From the NCBI GenBank assembly GCA_050295355.1, contig JBNKPL010000016.1, positions 1-30,880 of the forward strand: DNA of 30,880 nucleotides, in the 5' to 3' direction. Source of the DNA: CBFDBF01 sp050295355. Its GTDB lineage: Bacteria; Pseudomonadota; Gammaproteobacteria; Chromatiales; Chromatiaceae. This document shows, piece by piece, positions 22,644-30,880 of the stretch; positions within the stretch are counted from its first letter, which is position 1, and every line of letters begins with the position of its first letter. The notes under the pieces were generated by a model. The model saw only the letters and a program-made list of their open reading frames with translations, ran no database searches and was not told the DNA's origin. The translations under genes and the position numbers were made by a program.

Positions 22644-25481
22644 TTAGGAAACATGTTGCTGCTGCAGTTGCCGCTCCGCCAGCATCTCCGTCATCTCGTC
22701 CGCGGGAATGGGGCGGCTGAAGAGAAAACCCTGCGCCGCCTCACACCCTTCGTTACAGAGAAAGGCGTGTTGCGTCTCCGTCTCCACCCCTTCCGCCACC
22801 ACATGCAGATTGAGACTCGCGCCGAGCGCCATAACCGCCCGCGTGATGGCCATATCTTCCGGATCATCCGGAATGTCCCGCACAAAAGAGCGGTCGATTT
22901 TCAGCTTGGTGGCCGGCAGTTGCTTAAGGTAAGAGAGGGACGAGTGGCCTGTGCCGAAATCATCAATCGCCAGATCAATGCCCGTGCCGCGGATATCCCG
23001 CAGGATGGCCACCGCCTCCTGGGGGTGCTGCATAATAAAACTCTCCGTGATCTCCAGCTCCAGCCACTCGGGACGGCAACCGGTCTCCTCCAGGGCCGAC
23101 AGCACGGAGCCCGCCAGGTTTCGGTTCTGCAGTTGCCGCCCGGAGATATTAACCGCCACCCGCCCCACGGGAAGATCCAGTTCATGCCATGCCTTTATCT
23201 GCCCGCACGCGGTCCGCAGAATCCACTCCCCCAGCGGATTGATCAGCCCCGTGTCCTCGGCCAGGGGAATGAACAGCCCCGGCTGCACCAGCCCCATATC
23301 CGGGTGTTGCCAACGCACCAGGGCCTCCACGCCGATAATGGCGCCGCTGCCGAGATTGATCTGCGGCTGGTAATAGAGGACGAACTCCTCCCGTTCCAGG
23401 GCGCGGCGCATACTCGCTTCCATGGAGACGCGCTGCAACGCCTTCTCCGTCATGTCCTCGGTATAAAAATGGAAGGTGTTCCGGCCCAGCTCCTTGGAAC
23501 GGTACATGGCCGAATCGGCATTACGCAACAGGGTCTGTGCATTGGCCCCATCCTGCGGATAGAGGCTGATCCCCACGCTGGCGGTGATATAAAACTGATG
23601 GCCGGCAATATGAAACGGCTGTTCCAGACTCTGGATCAGCTTACGCGCCAGCACGGCGGCGTTCTGCGGATCGCCCAGCGCCTCCATGATGAAGGTGAAC
23701 TCATCGCCGCCTAGCCGGGCGATAGTGTCGTCCTCCCGTATGCAGTGACGGAACCGCTCGGATACCTCTTCCAGCACCATATCACCCACCACATGCCCCA
23801 GACTGTCATTGATCTCCTTGAAGCGATCCAGGTCCACGAAAAACACCGCCACATGGTCGCCGGAACGGTGGGTCTTGAGTATGGCCTGCTCCAGACGGTC
23901 ATTAAACAGCACCCGGTTGGGCAGGTCGGTCAGGGTGTCGTGATGGGCCAGATGGTAGAGATGGTCCTTTTGTGTCTTGATCTGCTCCAGCAGCTTTGCC
24001 TGCTCGGTGATATCGGTCACAAACGCCAGGGAGCCCAAAGCGCGCTGATCCTTGTCGCGCAGGGTTACCGAGCTGAACAGCGTGGGCACGTTGCGGCCGT
24101 CCCTGTGCCGCAGCGCAATTTCATAGCTGTACCGCTCGGTGGTCAGCGCCTTCGCCGTCTGCTCGATGGAGAGCTGCCGGTTCTCTTCGTCCACAAACTC
24201 CATGGGGGTCCGGCCCTGCATCTCCTCGGCGTGGTAACCGATGATGGCGCACAGCCGCTCATTGACCTCCAGGGTCTTCTTGTTCTTGTCGGTGAGCCAG
24301 ATCCCCTCCGGCGCGGCGTTGAATATGGTTCGATAGCGCTGCTCGCTTTCCGCCAATTGCGCCGTGCGGCGCCGCACCAACCTTTTCATCTGCAACAGTA
24401 GCAACGCCATAAACGCCACAAACGCAAGCGCCACTCCAATGACCATCAGCCACCAGTACTTCTCCAGCCAGCGAACCAGATCCGAGGCTTCATCCGGCTC
24501 GTCCAAAACCAGCCCCTGAATCGTACTGTCTGGCGGAATGAACCCCAGCTCCTCAAAGGTATCGCGGATGTGCTGCCAGCGTGCCGGATTCATGTAGCCG
24601 ATCTGTACCAGCAACGGTTGAATCAGTTCCCGCGAGGTGCGCGCCTCGTACTCCAGATGGGCGCGGCTCATCCCCTGAACGTTGTATTTTTCCAGGATCA
24701 GATCAATCAACTCATCGGGGTGCTGGAGGGCATAACTCCACCCCTTGAGGCTGGCGTCGCGGAATCTGCGCAGCCGGCCGGGATGTTTTTTGGCCTCCTG
24801 TTCCGTAGTCGCCAGGATATCGCCGTAGAAATCCACCCCGTACTGCTGCGGCAGCAGATAACGCGGCTCAATTCCGGCTTTACGAAGGGTAAACCCCTGA
24901 TCCGTCACATAGGCGTTGAAGGCATCGGTCTCGCCGTTGATCAGGGAGGCGACATCAAAACTGGTCTGCTGCTCAATAAAATCACCGGCCTCAAGACCGG
25001 CATTGCGCAGGGTGGCCCGCAGGGCCGCATCCTGGGCACCCGGTCCGATCATCACCCGCAACCCCTTCAACTCCTCCACTCGCCTGATGCCCGAATCGGC
25101 CCGCACCAGAAAGGCATAGGGGCTGTGCTGAAAAATGGCGGCCAGGGCCAGGATCGGCCGGCCCCGGGCCCGATGAAGAACGATATCCGAGGCGGTCACC
25201 GCGTATTCCACCTCACCCGCCAGCAGCTTCTCCGCGGGGGAACGCTCACCCTCATGCTCTTGGATGGTCACCTCCAGCCCCGCGTCCCGATAGAAACCCT
25301 TCTCCTTGGCCGCGTAATAGCCTGCAAACTGGAAGGCGTGCCGCCACTTCAGCTGCAGAGTGACCGGCTCCAGTTTTGCGGCGGCATTGGCGAGGAGCGG
25401 AACCGATAAAAAACAGGTCGCCAGAAGGCGAAGGAGCGCGGAACGGCCTGGTGACGAGAGCTTGTATCTGCAGAAGGACAA
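22644..25481 (-). CDS. NMT1-type sensor with PAS, GGDEF and EAL domains
   Basis: A 945-residue inner-membrane protein for cyclic-di-GMP signalling. The start is a TTG at 25481 with a weak ribosome site; there is no in-frame ATG or GTG between it and an upstream stop. Domains in order: signal peptide (to ~33), periplasmic NMT1/THI5-like binding domain (~37-305; LQLKWRHAFQFAGYYAAKEKGFYR), membrane helix (~343-364), PAS (~378-490), GGDEF (motif intact at 591-595, with an RxxD inhibitory site at R582-D585), EAL (motif at 719-721, EALVRW). Both enzyme motifs look active, so it could make and break cyclic-di-GMP. The NMT1 domain suggests a pyrimidine-like or other small ligand controls it; the ligand is not known. 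Confidence 0.93.
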   Translation of the reverse strand: MSFCRYKLSSPGRSALLRLLATCFLSVPLLANAAAKLEPVTLQLKWRHAFQFAGYYAAKEKGFYRDAGLEVTIQEHEGERSPAEKLLAGEVEYAVTASDIVLHRARGRPILALAAIFQHSPYAFLVRADSGIRRVEELKGLRVMIGPGAQDAALRATLRNAGLEAGDFIEQQTSFDVASLINGETDAFNAYVTDQGFTLRKAGIEPRYLLPQQYGVDFYGDILATTEQEAKKHPGRLRRFRDASLKGWSYALQHPDELIDLILEKYNVQGMSRAHLEYEARTSRELIQPLLVQIGYMNPARWQHIRDTFEELGFIPPDSTIQGLVLDEPDEASDLVRWLEKYWWLMVIGVALAFVAFMALLLLQMKRLVRRRTAQLAESEQRYRTIFNAAPEGIWLTDKNKKTLEVNERLCAIIGYHAEEMQGRTPMEFVDEENRQLSIEQTAKALTTERYSYEIALRHRDGRNVPTLFSSVTLRDKDQRALGSLAFVTDITEQAKLLEQIKTQKDHLYHLAHHDTLTDLPNRVLFNDRLEQAILKTHRSGDHVAVFFVDLDRFKEINDSLGHVVGDMVLEEVSERFRHCIREDDTIARLGGDEFTFIMEALGDPQNAAVLARKLIQSLEQPFHIAGHQFYITASVGISLYPQDGANAQTLLRNADSAMYRSKELGRNTFHFYTEDMTEKALQRVSMEASMRRALEREEFVLYYQPQINLGSGAIIGVEALVRWQHPDMGLVQPGLFIPLAEDTGLINPLGEWILRTACGQIKAWHELDLPVGRVAVNISGRQLQNRNLAGSVLSALEETGCRPEWLELEITESFIMQHPQEAVAILRDIRGTGIDLAIDDFGTGHSSLSYLKQLPATKLKIDRSFVRDIPDDPEDMAITRAVMALGASLNLHVVAEGVETETQHAFLCNEGCEAAQGFLFSRPIPADEMTEMLAERQLQQQHVS

Positions 25482-25739
25482 AAGGTGTTCCCGTGGCTGG
25501 TCAGTAATTTAAGGACAACTTCCTGAGGGCCGCGCTCCCTGGCCACCGTTTCTATTTCTTTCGCGCGGAGCGAAATGCAATAAACTAGCGTCCAATATAC
25601 CTACTACTTTAGATCAAGAAACTACAGAGGGAATAGGGAATACACCCGCCATCCATCCCGCCGCCCGGCAACGGATGAAATACGGGATGGGTTGGGGTAA
25701 AGTTGCGCCCATACTCTTCTCAGCCTTTACGGGATCGCC

Positions 25740-26429
25740 ATGGCCGACTATCTGCTTGCCCCCTCCATCCTTTCCGCGGACTTCGCGCGCCTGGGCGAGG
25801 AGGTGGACAACGTCCTGGCCGCCGGGGCCGACATCGTCCACTTCGACGTCATGGACAACCACTACGTCCCCAACCTGACCATCGGCCCGCTGGTGTGCGA
25901 GGCCCTGCGCAAGCACGGAGTGACCGCCCCCATCGACGTGCACCTGATGGTGGAGCCCGTGGACCGCATCATTCCCGACTTCGCCGAGGCGGGCGCCAGC
26001 TACATCACCTTCCACCCGGAGGCGAGCCGCCACGTGGACCGCTCGCTGCAGCTGATCCGCGACTGCGGCTGCAAGTCGGGACTCGTGCTCAACCCCGCCA
26101 CGCCGCTCTCCTGTCTGGATTATGTGCTGGACAAGGTGGACATGGTGCTGATCATGTCGGTCAATCCCGGCTTCGGCGGCCAGAGCTTCATCCCCGCCGC
26201 CCTGGACAAGCTCCGGGCGGTGCGCAGGATGATCGACGATGCGGGGCTCGACATCCGCCTAGAGATCGACGGCGGCGTGAAGGCCGACAACATCGCCGAG
26301 ATCGCCGCGGCGGGGGCCGACACCTTCGTGGCGGGTTCCGGCATCTTCGGCAAGGGACAGGAGTCCGATCCTAATCGCTACAACACTATCATCGGACAGA
26401 TGCGGGCGGCGCTCGCGGAAGTTTCCTAG
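25740..26429 (+). CDS. rpe: Ribulose-phosphate 3-epimerase
   Basis: A 229-residue TIM-barrel enzyme that interconverts D-ribulose 5-phosphate and D-xylulose 5-phosphate in the pentose phosphate and Calvin cycles. LAPSILSADF at the start, VHFDVMDNHYVPNLTIGP with metal-binding His/Asp, DVHLMV, MSVNPGFGGQSF with phosphate contacts, and LEIDGGVKADNI are all present. Length is normal. The ATG has no strong ribosome site. In many relatives rpe is followed by gph and then trpE; here gph is absent and an EVE-domain gene takes its place. It is divergent from the cyclic-di-GMP sensor across a 258-base spacer. Confidence 0.97.
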   Translation: MADYLLAPSILSADFARLGEEVDNVLAAGADIVHFDVMDNHYVPNLTIGPLVCEALRKHGVTAPIDVHLMVEPVDRIIPDFAEAGASYITFHPEASRHVDRSLQLIRDCGCKSGLVLNPATPLSCLDYVLDKVDMVLIMSVNPGFGGQSFIPAALDKLRAVRRMIDDAGLDIRLEIDGGVKADNIAEIAAAGADTFVAGSGIFGKGQESDPNRYNTIIGQMRAALAEVS

Positions 26430-26475
26430 TAACCTGCCAAGTCCCACGCCTTCGGCCATCCTGGCAATTTAAAAA

Positions 26476-26556
26476 TAACCGCAAAGAACGCCAAGACCGC
26501 AAAGTTCATTGAAAACCGATCTGCTCTCTTAGCGATCTTTGCGCGCTTCGCGGTTA
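26476..26556. repeat. Dispersed intergenic palindrome, rpe to EVE gene
   Basis: Left arm 26476-26504 (TAACCGCAAAGAACGCCAAG onward) and right arm 26528-26556 (ending GCTTCGCGGTTA) pair imperfectly across a 23-base loop. This style of CGCAAAG-rich repeat is widespread between genes in proteobacteria. It would form a long hairpin in rpe mRNA and might act as a partial terminator. Confidence 0.6.
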
Positions 26557-26603
26557 ACTATCATTCTTGGATATAACGTGACGAGCAAGACAACGGCAAC
26601 GAC

Positions 26604-27062
26604 ATGAACTACTGGCTGCTGAAATCGGAACCCGACGCCTTCAGCATCGACGACCTGAAACGGGTCAAGGTGGAGCCGTGGGACGGCGTGCGCAACTACC
26701 AGGCGCGGAACATGATGCGCGACGACATGAAGAAGGGCGACCTCGCCTTCTTCTACCACTCCAACTGTAACGAGCCCGGCATCGTGGGCATCATGCGGAT
26801 CGCCCGCGAGGGCTATCCCGACTCCACCGCCTTCGACCCCGAGAGCAAATACCACGATCCCAAGAGCGATCCGGATAACCCCCGCTGGTTTATGGTGGAC
26901 GTGCGCTACCAGCGCCACCTGGCACGAACCATCACCCTGCAGGAGTTGAAGGCCTACGCCGAAACCGAACTGGAGGGCCTACCGCTGCTGCGCCGCGGCA
27001 ACCGCCTCTCCATCCTGCCCGTGACCAAGGCGCAGTGGGAATTCATTCTCGCACTGGAATAG
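26604..27062 (+). CDS. EVE-domain protein
   Basis: A 152-residue single-domain protein starting with the family hallmark MNYWLLKSEPDAFSIDDL. The pocket residues W-DGVRNYQARNMMRDDMKKGDLAFFYHSN and the GIVGIMRIAREGYPD segment match the EVE family (human THYN1 type; PUA-like fold). EVE domains bind modified bases in DNA or tRNA; a bacterial single-domain member's target is generally unknown. Length matches stand-alone family members. It stands between rpe and the trp leader. No clear ribosome site is visible near the ATG. Confidence 0.94.
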   Translation: MNYWLLKSEPDAFSIDDLKRVKVEPWDGVRNYQARNMMRDDMKKGDLAFFYHSNCNEPGIVGIMRIAREGYPDSTAFDPESKYHDPKSDPDNPRWFMVDVRYQRHLARTITLQELKAYAETELEGLPLLRRGNRLSILPVTKAQWEFILALE

Positions 27063-27127
27063 ATCGTCGCTTGAGAAGCGGACGCGCTTCGATTATCTTT
27101 ACCCCTTCGAAACGCAACGAGTTGACC

Positions 27128-27184
27128 ATGTACCTGCTGGAACACAAAAAGACCCTGAAGACAGGCACGCGATGGCGCTGGTGA
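27128..27184 (+). CDS. trpL: Candidate trp leader peptide (attenuation)
   Basis: An 18-codon ORF, MYLLEHKKTLKTGTRWRW, ends with Trp-Arg-Trp directly before TGA, 49 bases before the trpE start. Tandem or near-tandem Trp codons in a short ORF before trpE are the sensor of ribosome-mediated attenuation in enterobacteria and pseudomonads. The sequence after it (CCGGCTCCCGCTACCCTTTT) has a T-run, but I could not find a convincing terminator stem by eye. The ribosome site is weak. The call rests on position and the Trp codons. Confidence 0.55.
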   Translation: MYLLEHKKTLKTGTRWRW

Positions 27185-27233
27185 TCCCGGCTCCCGCTAC
27201 CCTTTTGTCTGAAATCTTTTTGTGGAGAGGAAC

Positions 27234-28721
27234 ATGACCCCCCAACAGTTCGCGGCCCTGAAAGCAGAGGGCCATAATCGTATCCCCGTCATGCGCGAGG
27301 TCCTGGCGGATCTCGACACCCCCCTGAGCGTCTACCTCAAGCTGGCCGACGGCCCTTACTCCTATCTGTTCGAATCGGTCCACGGCGGCGAGAAGTGGGG
27401 CCGTTACTCCATCATCGGCCTGCCCTGCCGCACCCTGCTGCGGGTAACCGGCCATGAGATCCAGGTGGAAACCGATGGCGCAGTGGTAGAAGAGCAGACG
27501 GCGGAAGATCCGCTCGCCTTCATCGAACAGTTTCAGGCCCGCTACCGGGCGGCGGAGATCGACGGGCTGCCCCGCTTCAGCGGCGGCCTGGTGGGTTACT
27601 TCGGCTACGACACCATCCGCTATATCGAACCCAAGCTGGCCCAATGCCCCAACCCCGACACCATCGGCAGCCCCGACATCCTGCTCATGGTCTCCGACGA
27701 AGTGGTGGTGTTCGACAACCTGTGCGGCTCCATGTATCTGGTGGTCTATGTGGACCCCACCCAGGGCGGCACCCTGGAACAGGGCGAGGCGCGCATCGCC
27801 GAACTGATCGCCAGGATGGAGGGAGCCGCCCCACGCCGCAAGCACGACAACCCGCGCAGCGTGGAGGAGTCCCACTTCGTCTCCGGCTTCACCGAGACCG
27901 GCTACAAACAGGCGGTGGAGCGGACCAAGCAGTACATCCTGGATGGCGACTGCATGCAGGTGGTGCTGTCGCAACGCCTGTCCATCCCGTTCCATGCGCC
28001 GCCGCTGGATCTCTACCGCGCCCTGCGCGGGCTCAACCCCTCGCCCTACATGTACTTCATCCACCTGGGTGATTTTCATGTGGTCGGTTCCTCGCCCGAG
28101 ATCCTGGTGCGGCTGGAGGATGGCGAGGTCACGGTGCGGCCCATCGCGGGCACCCGCCGGCGCGGCCACACCGAGGCGGAGGACCACGCCCTGGAGGAAG
28201 AGTTGCTGGCCGATCCCAAGGAGCTGGCGGAGCATCTGATGCTGATCGACCTGGGCCGCAACGACACGGGCCGGGTGGCCCAGGTGGGCACGGTCAAGCT
28301 CACCGACAAGATGATCGTGGAGCGCTACTCCCACGTCATGCACATCGTCTCCAACGTGACCGGCCAACTTAACGAGGGGATGAGCGCCATCGACGTGCTG
28401 CGCGCCACCTTCCCCGCGGGCACCGTCAGCGGCGCGCCCAAGATCCGCGCCATGGAGATCATCGACGAGCTGGAGCCGGTCAAGCGCGGCGTCTACTCGG
28501 GCGCCGTGGGCTACCTCTCCTGGAACGGCAACATGGACACCGCCATCGCCATCCGCACCGCCGTGATCCAGGACCAGACCCTGCACATCCAGGCGGGCGC
28601 GGGCATCGTAGCCGACTCGGTCCCCGAACTGGAGTGGAAAGAGACCATGAACAAGGGGCGGGCCATCTTCCGCGCCGTGGCCATGGCCGAGGCGGGGCTG
28701 GACCGCACTCAGCAGGATTAA
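27234..28721 (+). CDS. trpE: Anthranilate synthase component I
   Basis: A 495-residue enzyme that makes anthranilate from chorismate with glutamine-derived ammonia, first step of tryptophan synthesis. ATG 27234 has GGAGAGG upstream and begins MTPQQFAALKAEGHNRIP, the usual start in relatives; GTG 27222 is less likely. The N-terminal region carries the Trp feedback site element (YSYLFESVHGGEKWGRYSIIG). The C-terminal chorismate-binding domain includes PSPYMYFIHLGDFHVVGSSPE, RPIAGTRRRG, LIDLGRND and FPAGTVSGAPKIRAMEII. Position with trpG and trpD favours TrpE over PabB. A likely leader peptide precedes it, and a palindromic repeat separates it from trpG. Confidence 0.97.
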   Translation: MTPQQFAALKAEGHNRIPVMREVLADLDTPLSVYLKLADGPYSYLFESVHGGEKWGRYSIIGLPCRTLLRVTGHEIQVETDGAVVEEQTAEDPLAFIEQFQARYRAAEIDGLPRFSGGLVGYFGYDTIRYIEPKLAQCPNPDTIGSPDILLMVSDEVVVFDNLCGSMYLVVYVDPTQGGTLEQGEARIAELIARMEGAAPRRKHDNPRSVEESHFVSGFTETGYKQAVERTKQYILDGDCMQVVLSQRLSIPFHAPPLDLYRALRGLNPSPYMYFIHLGDFHVVGSSPEILVRLEDGEVTVRPIAGTRRRGHTEAEDHALEEELLADPKELAEHLMLIDLGRNDTGRVAQVGTVKLTDKMIVERYSHVMHIVSNVTGQLNEGMSAIDVLRATFPAGTVSGAPKIRAMEIIDELEPVKRGVYSGAVGYLSWNGNMDTAIAIRTAVIQDQTLHIQAGAGIVADSVPELEWKETMNKGRAIFRAVAMAEAGLDRTQQD

Positions 28722-28728
28722 TTTTTTT

Positions 28729-28866
28729 GCCACAGAGCACACAGAGATCACCGAGGATTGATACGCAGAACAAGCGGCTGGAATCGTAATTACACCCTGC
28801 TGAAACCGGGCCCGCATAAATCAATCTCTGTGCTATTTCTCCGTGCCCTCTGTGATCTCTGTTGCT
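28729..28866. repeat. Dispersed intergenic palindrome, trpE to trpG
   Basis: Left GCCACAGAGCACACAGAGAT and following bases (28729-28756) pair imperfectly with the right part ending CCTCTGTGATCTCTGTTGC (28848-28866). The interior 28757-28820 has no ORF. It is the CACAGAG type of short dispersed repeat. It interrupts the trp operon and could modulate trpG expression. Confidence 0.6.
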
Positions 28867-28885
28867 AACAAATAGGCATAGAAAA

Positions 28886-29467
28886 ATGCTTTTAATGATC
28901 GACAACTACGACTCCTTCACCTACAACCTGGTGCAGTACCTGGGTGAACTGGGCGAAGACGTGCGCGTATACCGCAACGACGAGATCAGCGTGGCGCAGA
29001 TCGAGGAACTCAATCCCGATCACATCGTCATCTCTCCCGGTCCCTGCACCCCCAACGAGGCGGGCATCTCGGTAGAGGCCATCAAGACCTTCGCCGGGCG
29101 CATCCCGCTGCTCGGCGTCTGCCTGGGACACCAGTCCATCGGCCAGGCCTTCGGCGGCCGTATCGTCCATGCGCGGCAGGTGATGCACGGCAAGACCTCG
29201 CCCGTCTACCATGCGGACACGGGGATATTCACGGGCCTCAGCAATCCCTACCAGGCCACCCGCTACCACTCCCTGGTGATCGAAAAGGAGAGCCTGCCAG
29301 AGTGCCTGGAGATCACCGCCTGGACCCAGAACGAGGACGGCTCCATGGACGAGATCATGGGCGTGCGCCACAGGGAACTGGATGTGCAGGGGGTGCAGTT
29401 CCATCCGGAATCGATCCTCACCGACCATGGCCATGATCTGCTGCGCAACTTTATCGAAGGAAAATGA
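28886..29467 (+). CDS. trpG: Anthranilate synthase component II (glutamine amidotransferase)
   Basis: A 193-residue class I glutamine amidotransferase that feeds ammonia to TrpE. I choose ATG 28886 (MLLMIDNYDSFTYNLVQYL); the TTG at 28862 lies within the repeat. The catalytic Cys is C79 in GVCLGHQSIGQAFGG, and the His-Glu pair is H173 and E175 in QFHPESI. Length fits TrpG/PabA, which in many bacteria serve both tryptophan and folate synthesis. Gene order trpE-trpG-trpD supports the tryptophan role. Confidence 0.97.
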   Translation: MLLMIDNYDSFTYNLVQYLGELGEDVRVYRNDEISVAQIEELNPDHIVISPGPCTPNEAGISVEAIKTFAGRIPLLGVCLGHQSIGQAFGGRIVHARQVMHGKTSPVYHADTGIFTGLSNPYQATRYHSLVIEKESLPECLEITAWTQNEDGSMDEIMGVRHRELDVQGVQFHPESILTDHGHDLLRNFIEGK

Positions 29468-29471
29468 ATTC

Positions 29472-29614
29472 TGAACCGCAGAGGCGCAGAGATTACTAGG
29501 GCTGACTTGCCATGCTGCGCGGCATCAACCGCATACACGCATGACGCCTTGCCGAATAACGGCCGCAGGCTAACATACTAAAATACCTCTGCGCCTCCGC
29601 GTCTCTGCGGTTCA
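29472..29614. repeat. Dispersed intergenic palindrome, trpG to trpD
   Basis: Left arm TGAACCGCAGAGGCGCAGAG (29472-29491) and right arm 29587-29614 are complementary, except that the right arm has eight extra bases. The ~95-base interior has no ORF. The right arm's complement matches the half-copy at 15521-15550, showing that the repeat is dispersed. Confidence 0.65.
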
Positions 29615-29651
29615 AAATATCGAGGCCAGAACAGCTGAAGGGGAACCGAAC

Positions 29652-30671
29652 ATGAACATGCAGCAAGCCATCAATCAGGTACTCGCCCGCCATGATCTGA
29701 GTTCCGATGAGATGACCGAGGTGATGCGCACCATCATGACCGGCGGCGCCACGGGCGCCCAGATCGGCGGCTTTCTCATCGGCCTGCGCATGAAGGGAGA
29801 GACGGTCACCGAGATCGCCGCCGCCGCTTCGGTGATGCGGGAGCTGGCCACCAAGGTGGAGGCCACCTCCGCTTTTCTGGTGGACACCTGCGGTACGGGC
29901 GGCGACGCCTCAGGCACCTTCAACATCTCCACCGCCAGCGCCTTCGTCACGGCGGCGGCCGGGGCCGAGGTGGCCAAACACGGCAACCGCTCCATCTCCT
30001 CCAAGTCCGGTTCCGCCGATGTCCTGGAGGCGGCCGGGGTACGGCTGGACCTCACGCCGGACCAGGTGGCGGAGTGCATCGCCGATGTGGGTGTGGGTTT
30101 CATGTTCGCCCCCGCCCATCACGGCGCCATGCGCTATGCCGTGGGCCCGCGCAAGGAGATGGGCGCGCGCACCATCTTCAACGTGCTCGGCCCCCTGACC
30201 AATCCCGCCGGCGCTCCCAACCAGGTGCTGGGCGTGTTCAGCGCCGAACTGCTCGAACCCATGGCCCATGTGCTGCAACGTCTCGGCAGCCGCCATGTGC
30301 TGGTGGTGCACGCCCGCGACGGCCTAGATGAGATATCCATCGGCGACAAAACCGAGATCGCGGAACTCAAGGACGGCCAGGTGCGGCGCTTCAGCATTCA
30401 GCCCGAAGAGTTCGGCATCAAACGCACCCCCATCACCGAGATCAAGGCGGCCGACGCCAGGGAGAGCCTCGCCATCATCCGCTCGGTGCTGGAGGACCAT
30501 CCCGGCCCGGCGCGCGACATCGTACAGCTTAACGCGGGCGCCGCCATCTACGCCGCCGGCATCGCCGAAAGCCTGGCCGACGGCATCGAGCGGGCGGACG
30601 AAGCCATCGCCAGCGGCGAGGCACGCAGCCGCCTAGACAAACTGGTGATCCTGACCCAGAGCTTTGACTAG
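29652..30671 (+). CDS. trpD: Anthranilate phosphoribosyltransferase
   Basis: A 339-residue enzyme that joins anthranilate to PRPP, second committed step of tryptophan synthesis. ATG 29652 has AAGGGGA about eight bases upstream. The PRPP-binding CGTGGD loop is at ~80-85, followed by FNISTASAFV; KHGNRSISSKSGSADVLEAAG and MFAPAHHGAMRYAVGPRKEMGARTIFNVLGPLTNPA are diagnostic. Length is normal. trpC would be expected next, but the remaining 209 bases of the window do not contain its start. Confidence 0.98.
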   Translation: MNMQQAINQVLARHDLSSDEMTEVMRTIMTGGATGAQIGGFLIGLRMKGETVTEIAAAASVMRELATKVEATSAFLVDTCGTGGDASGTFNISTASAFVTAAAGAEVAKHGNRSISSKSGSADVLEAAGVRLDLTPDQVAECIADVGVGFMFAPAHHGAMRYAVGPRKEMGARTIFNVLGPLTNPAGAPNQVLGVFSAELLEPMAHVLQRLGSRHVLVVHARDGLDEISIGDKTEIAELKDGQVRRFSIQPEEFGIKRTPITEIKAADARESLAIIRSVLEDHPGPARDIVQLNAGAAIYAAGIAESLADGIERADEAIASGEARSRLDKLVILTQSFD

Positions 30672-30707
30672 CGGCACGATCAACCCCTCCCCGCGAGTGG
30701 CTGGTAA

Positions 30708-30863
30708 CTGATTATATGGAAGAAAACGAAGAGCATTTCTGCGCTGAAACGCTGGGAAGAACTCAACCCCGAAGTGCTGCACTATCAGGAGATCTTCGTC
30801 GGCAGCACGTTGACGACAAATGCACGGAACGAGACGCAGAGCTTTGTTACAGCCCGCGAATAA
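30708..30863 (+). pseudogene. Possible gene remnant at the right edge
   Basis: After trpD an open stretch without a usual start codon reads ISALKRWEELNPEVLHYQEI and on to a TAA at 30861. Its composition looks protein-like. A competing ATG frame (30716-30874) gives a less protein-like sequence. No family is recognised. It may be a decayed or partial gene, or chance. Confidence 0.25.
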
Positions 30864-30880
30864 TGCAAAGTTAACAAGTA

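Noticed and set aside
27099..28817. 572-codon open frame antisense to trpE
   Set aside because: Same reason: opposite a textbook trpE, and it reads through the intergenic repeat.
1..30880. CRISPR array, tRNA or rRNA genes
   Set aside because: No regularly spaced direct repeats and no cloverleaf or rRNA-like sequence noticed on either strand by eye.

Overview
The window is chromosomal DNA from a free-living gammaproteobacterium. Housekeeping genes sampled by eye run near 60-67% GC. Gene content and order support the assignment: feoB-feoC, a DUF2835 gene, a priA/argS/SPOR-protein cluster as in Pseudomonas, and rpe followed by trpE-trpG-trpD. I see no phage genes, plasmid genes, tRNA, rRNA or CRISPR array. 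I cannot name the genus.

Layout. (1) 2-1337: the 3' end of feoB, feoC, a small Ala/Gln-rich ORF, and a convergent DUF2835 gene. (2) 1338-1873: an AT-richer spacer without a credible gene. (3) 1874-13009: a plus-strand, tightly packed operon that is the main interest. It holds a TonB-dependent receptor, a 49-residue Cys-rich precursor-like peptide, three consecutive radical SAM/SPASM enzymes, a two-gene ABC exporter, a second paralogous TonB receptor, and a secreted seven-blade propeller protein with a C-terminal heme c motif. (4) 13041-18115: minus-strand SPOR protein (ftsN-like), argS and priA. A highly structured repeat lies between argS and priA, and a 320-bp inverted-repeat element (MITE-like) sits immediately upstream of priA. 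(5) 18450-18862: a spacer with a cluster of DnaA-box sequences. (6) 18863-25481: an unrecognised periplasmic protein, an HNH nuclease, a fructosamine-kinase family protein, a DUF3530 hydrolase-fold protein, and a large NMT1-PAS-GGDEF-EAL sensor. (7) 25740-30671: rpe, an EVE-domain protein, a likely trp leader peptide, trpE, trpG and trpD. Palindromic repeats occupy three of the spacers. A possible gene remnant lies at the right edge.

How the genes may work together. In 1874-13009 the peptide, maturases and ABC pair look like a pathway that makes a radical SAM-modified, Cys-rich ribosomal peptide (RiPP) and exports it. Two outer-membrane TonB receptors and a periplasmic heme c protein suggest the product is taken back into the cell. 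That architecture recalls metallophore systems such as methanobactin (peptide, maturation enzymes, exporter, TonB receptor, heme protein), but the enzymes are entirely different. I do not recognise this exact cluster. A 14-bp perfect inverted repeat brackets the peptide gene. The operon's 5' part is visibly AT-richer than the flanking genes, and the cluster lies where hslVU often follows argS-ftsN in relatives, so acquisition by transfer is plausible.
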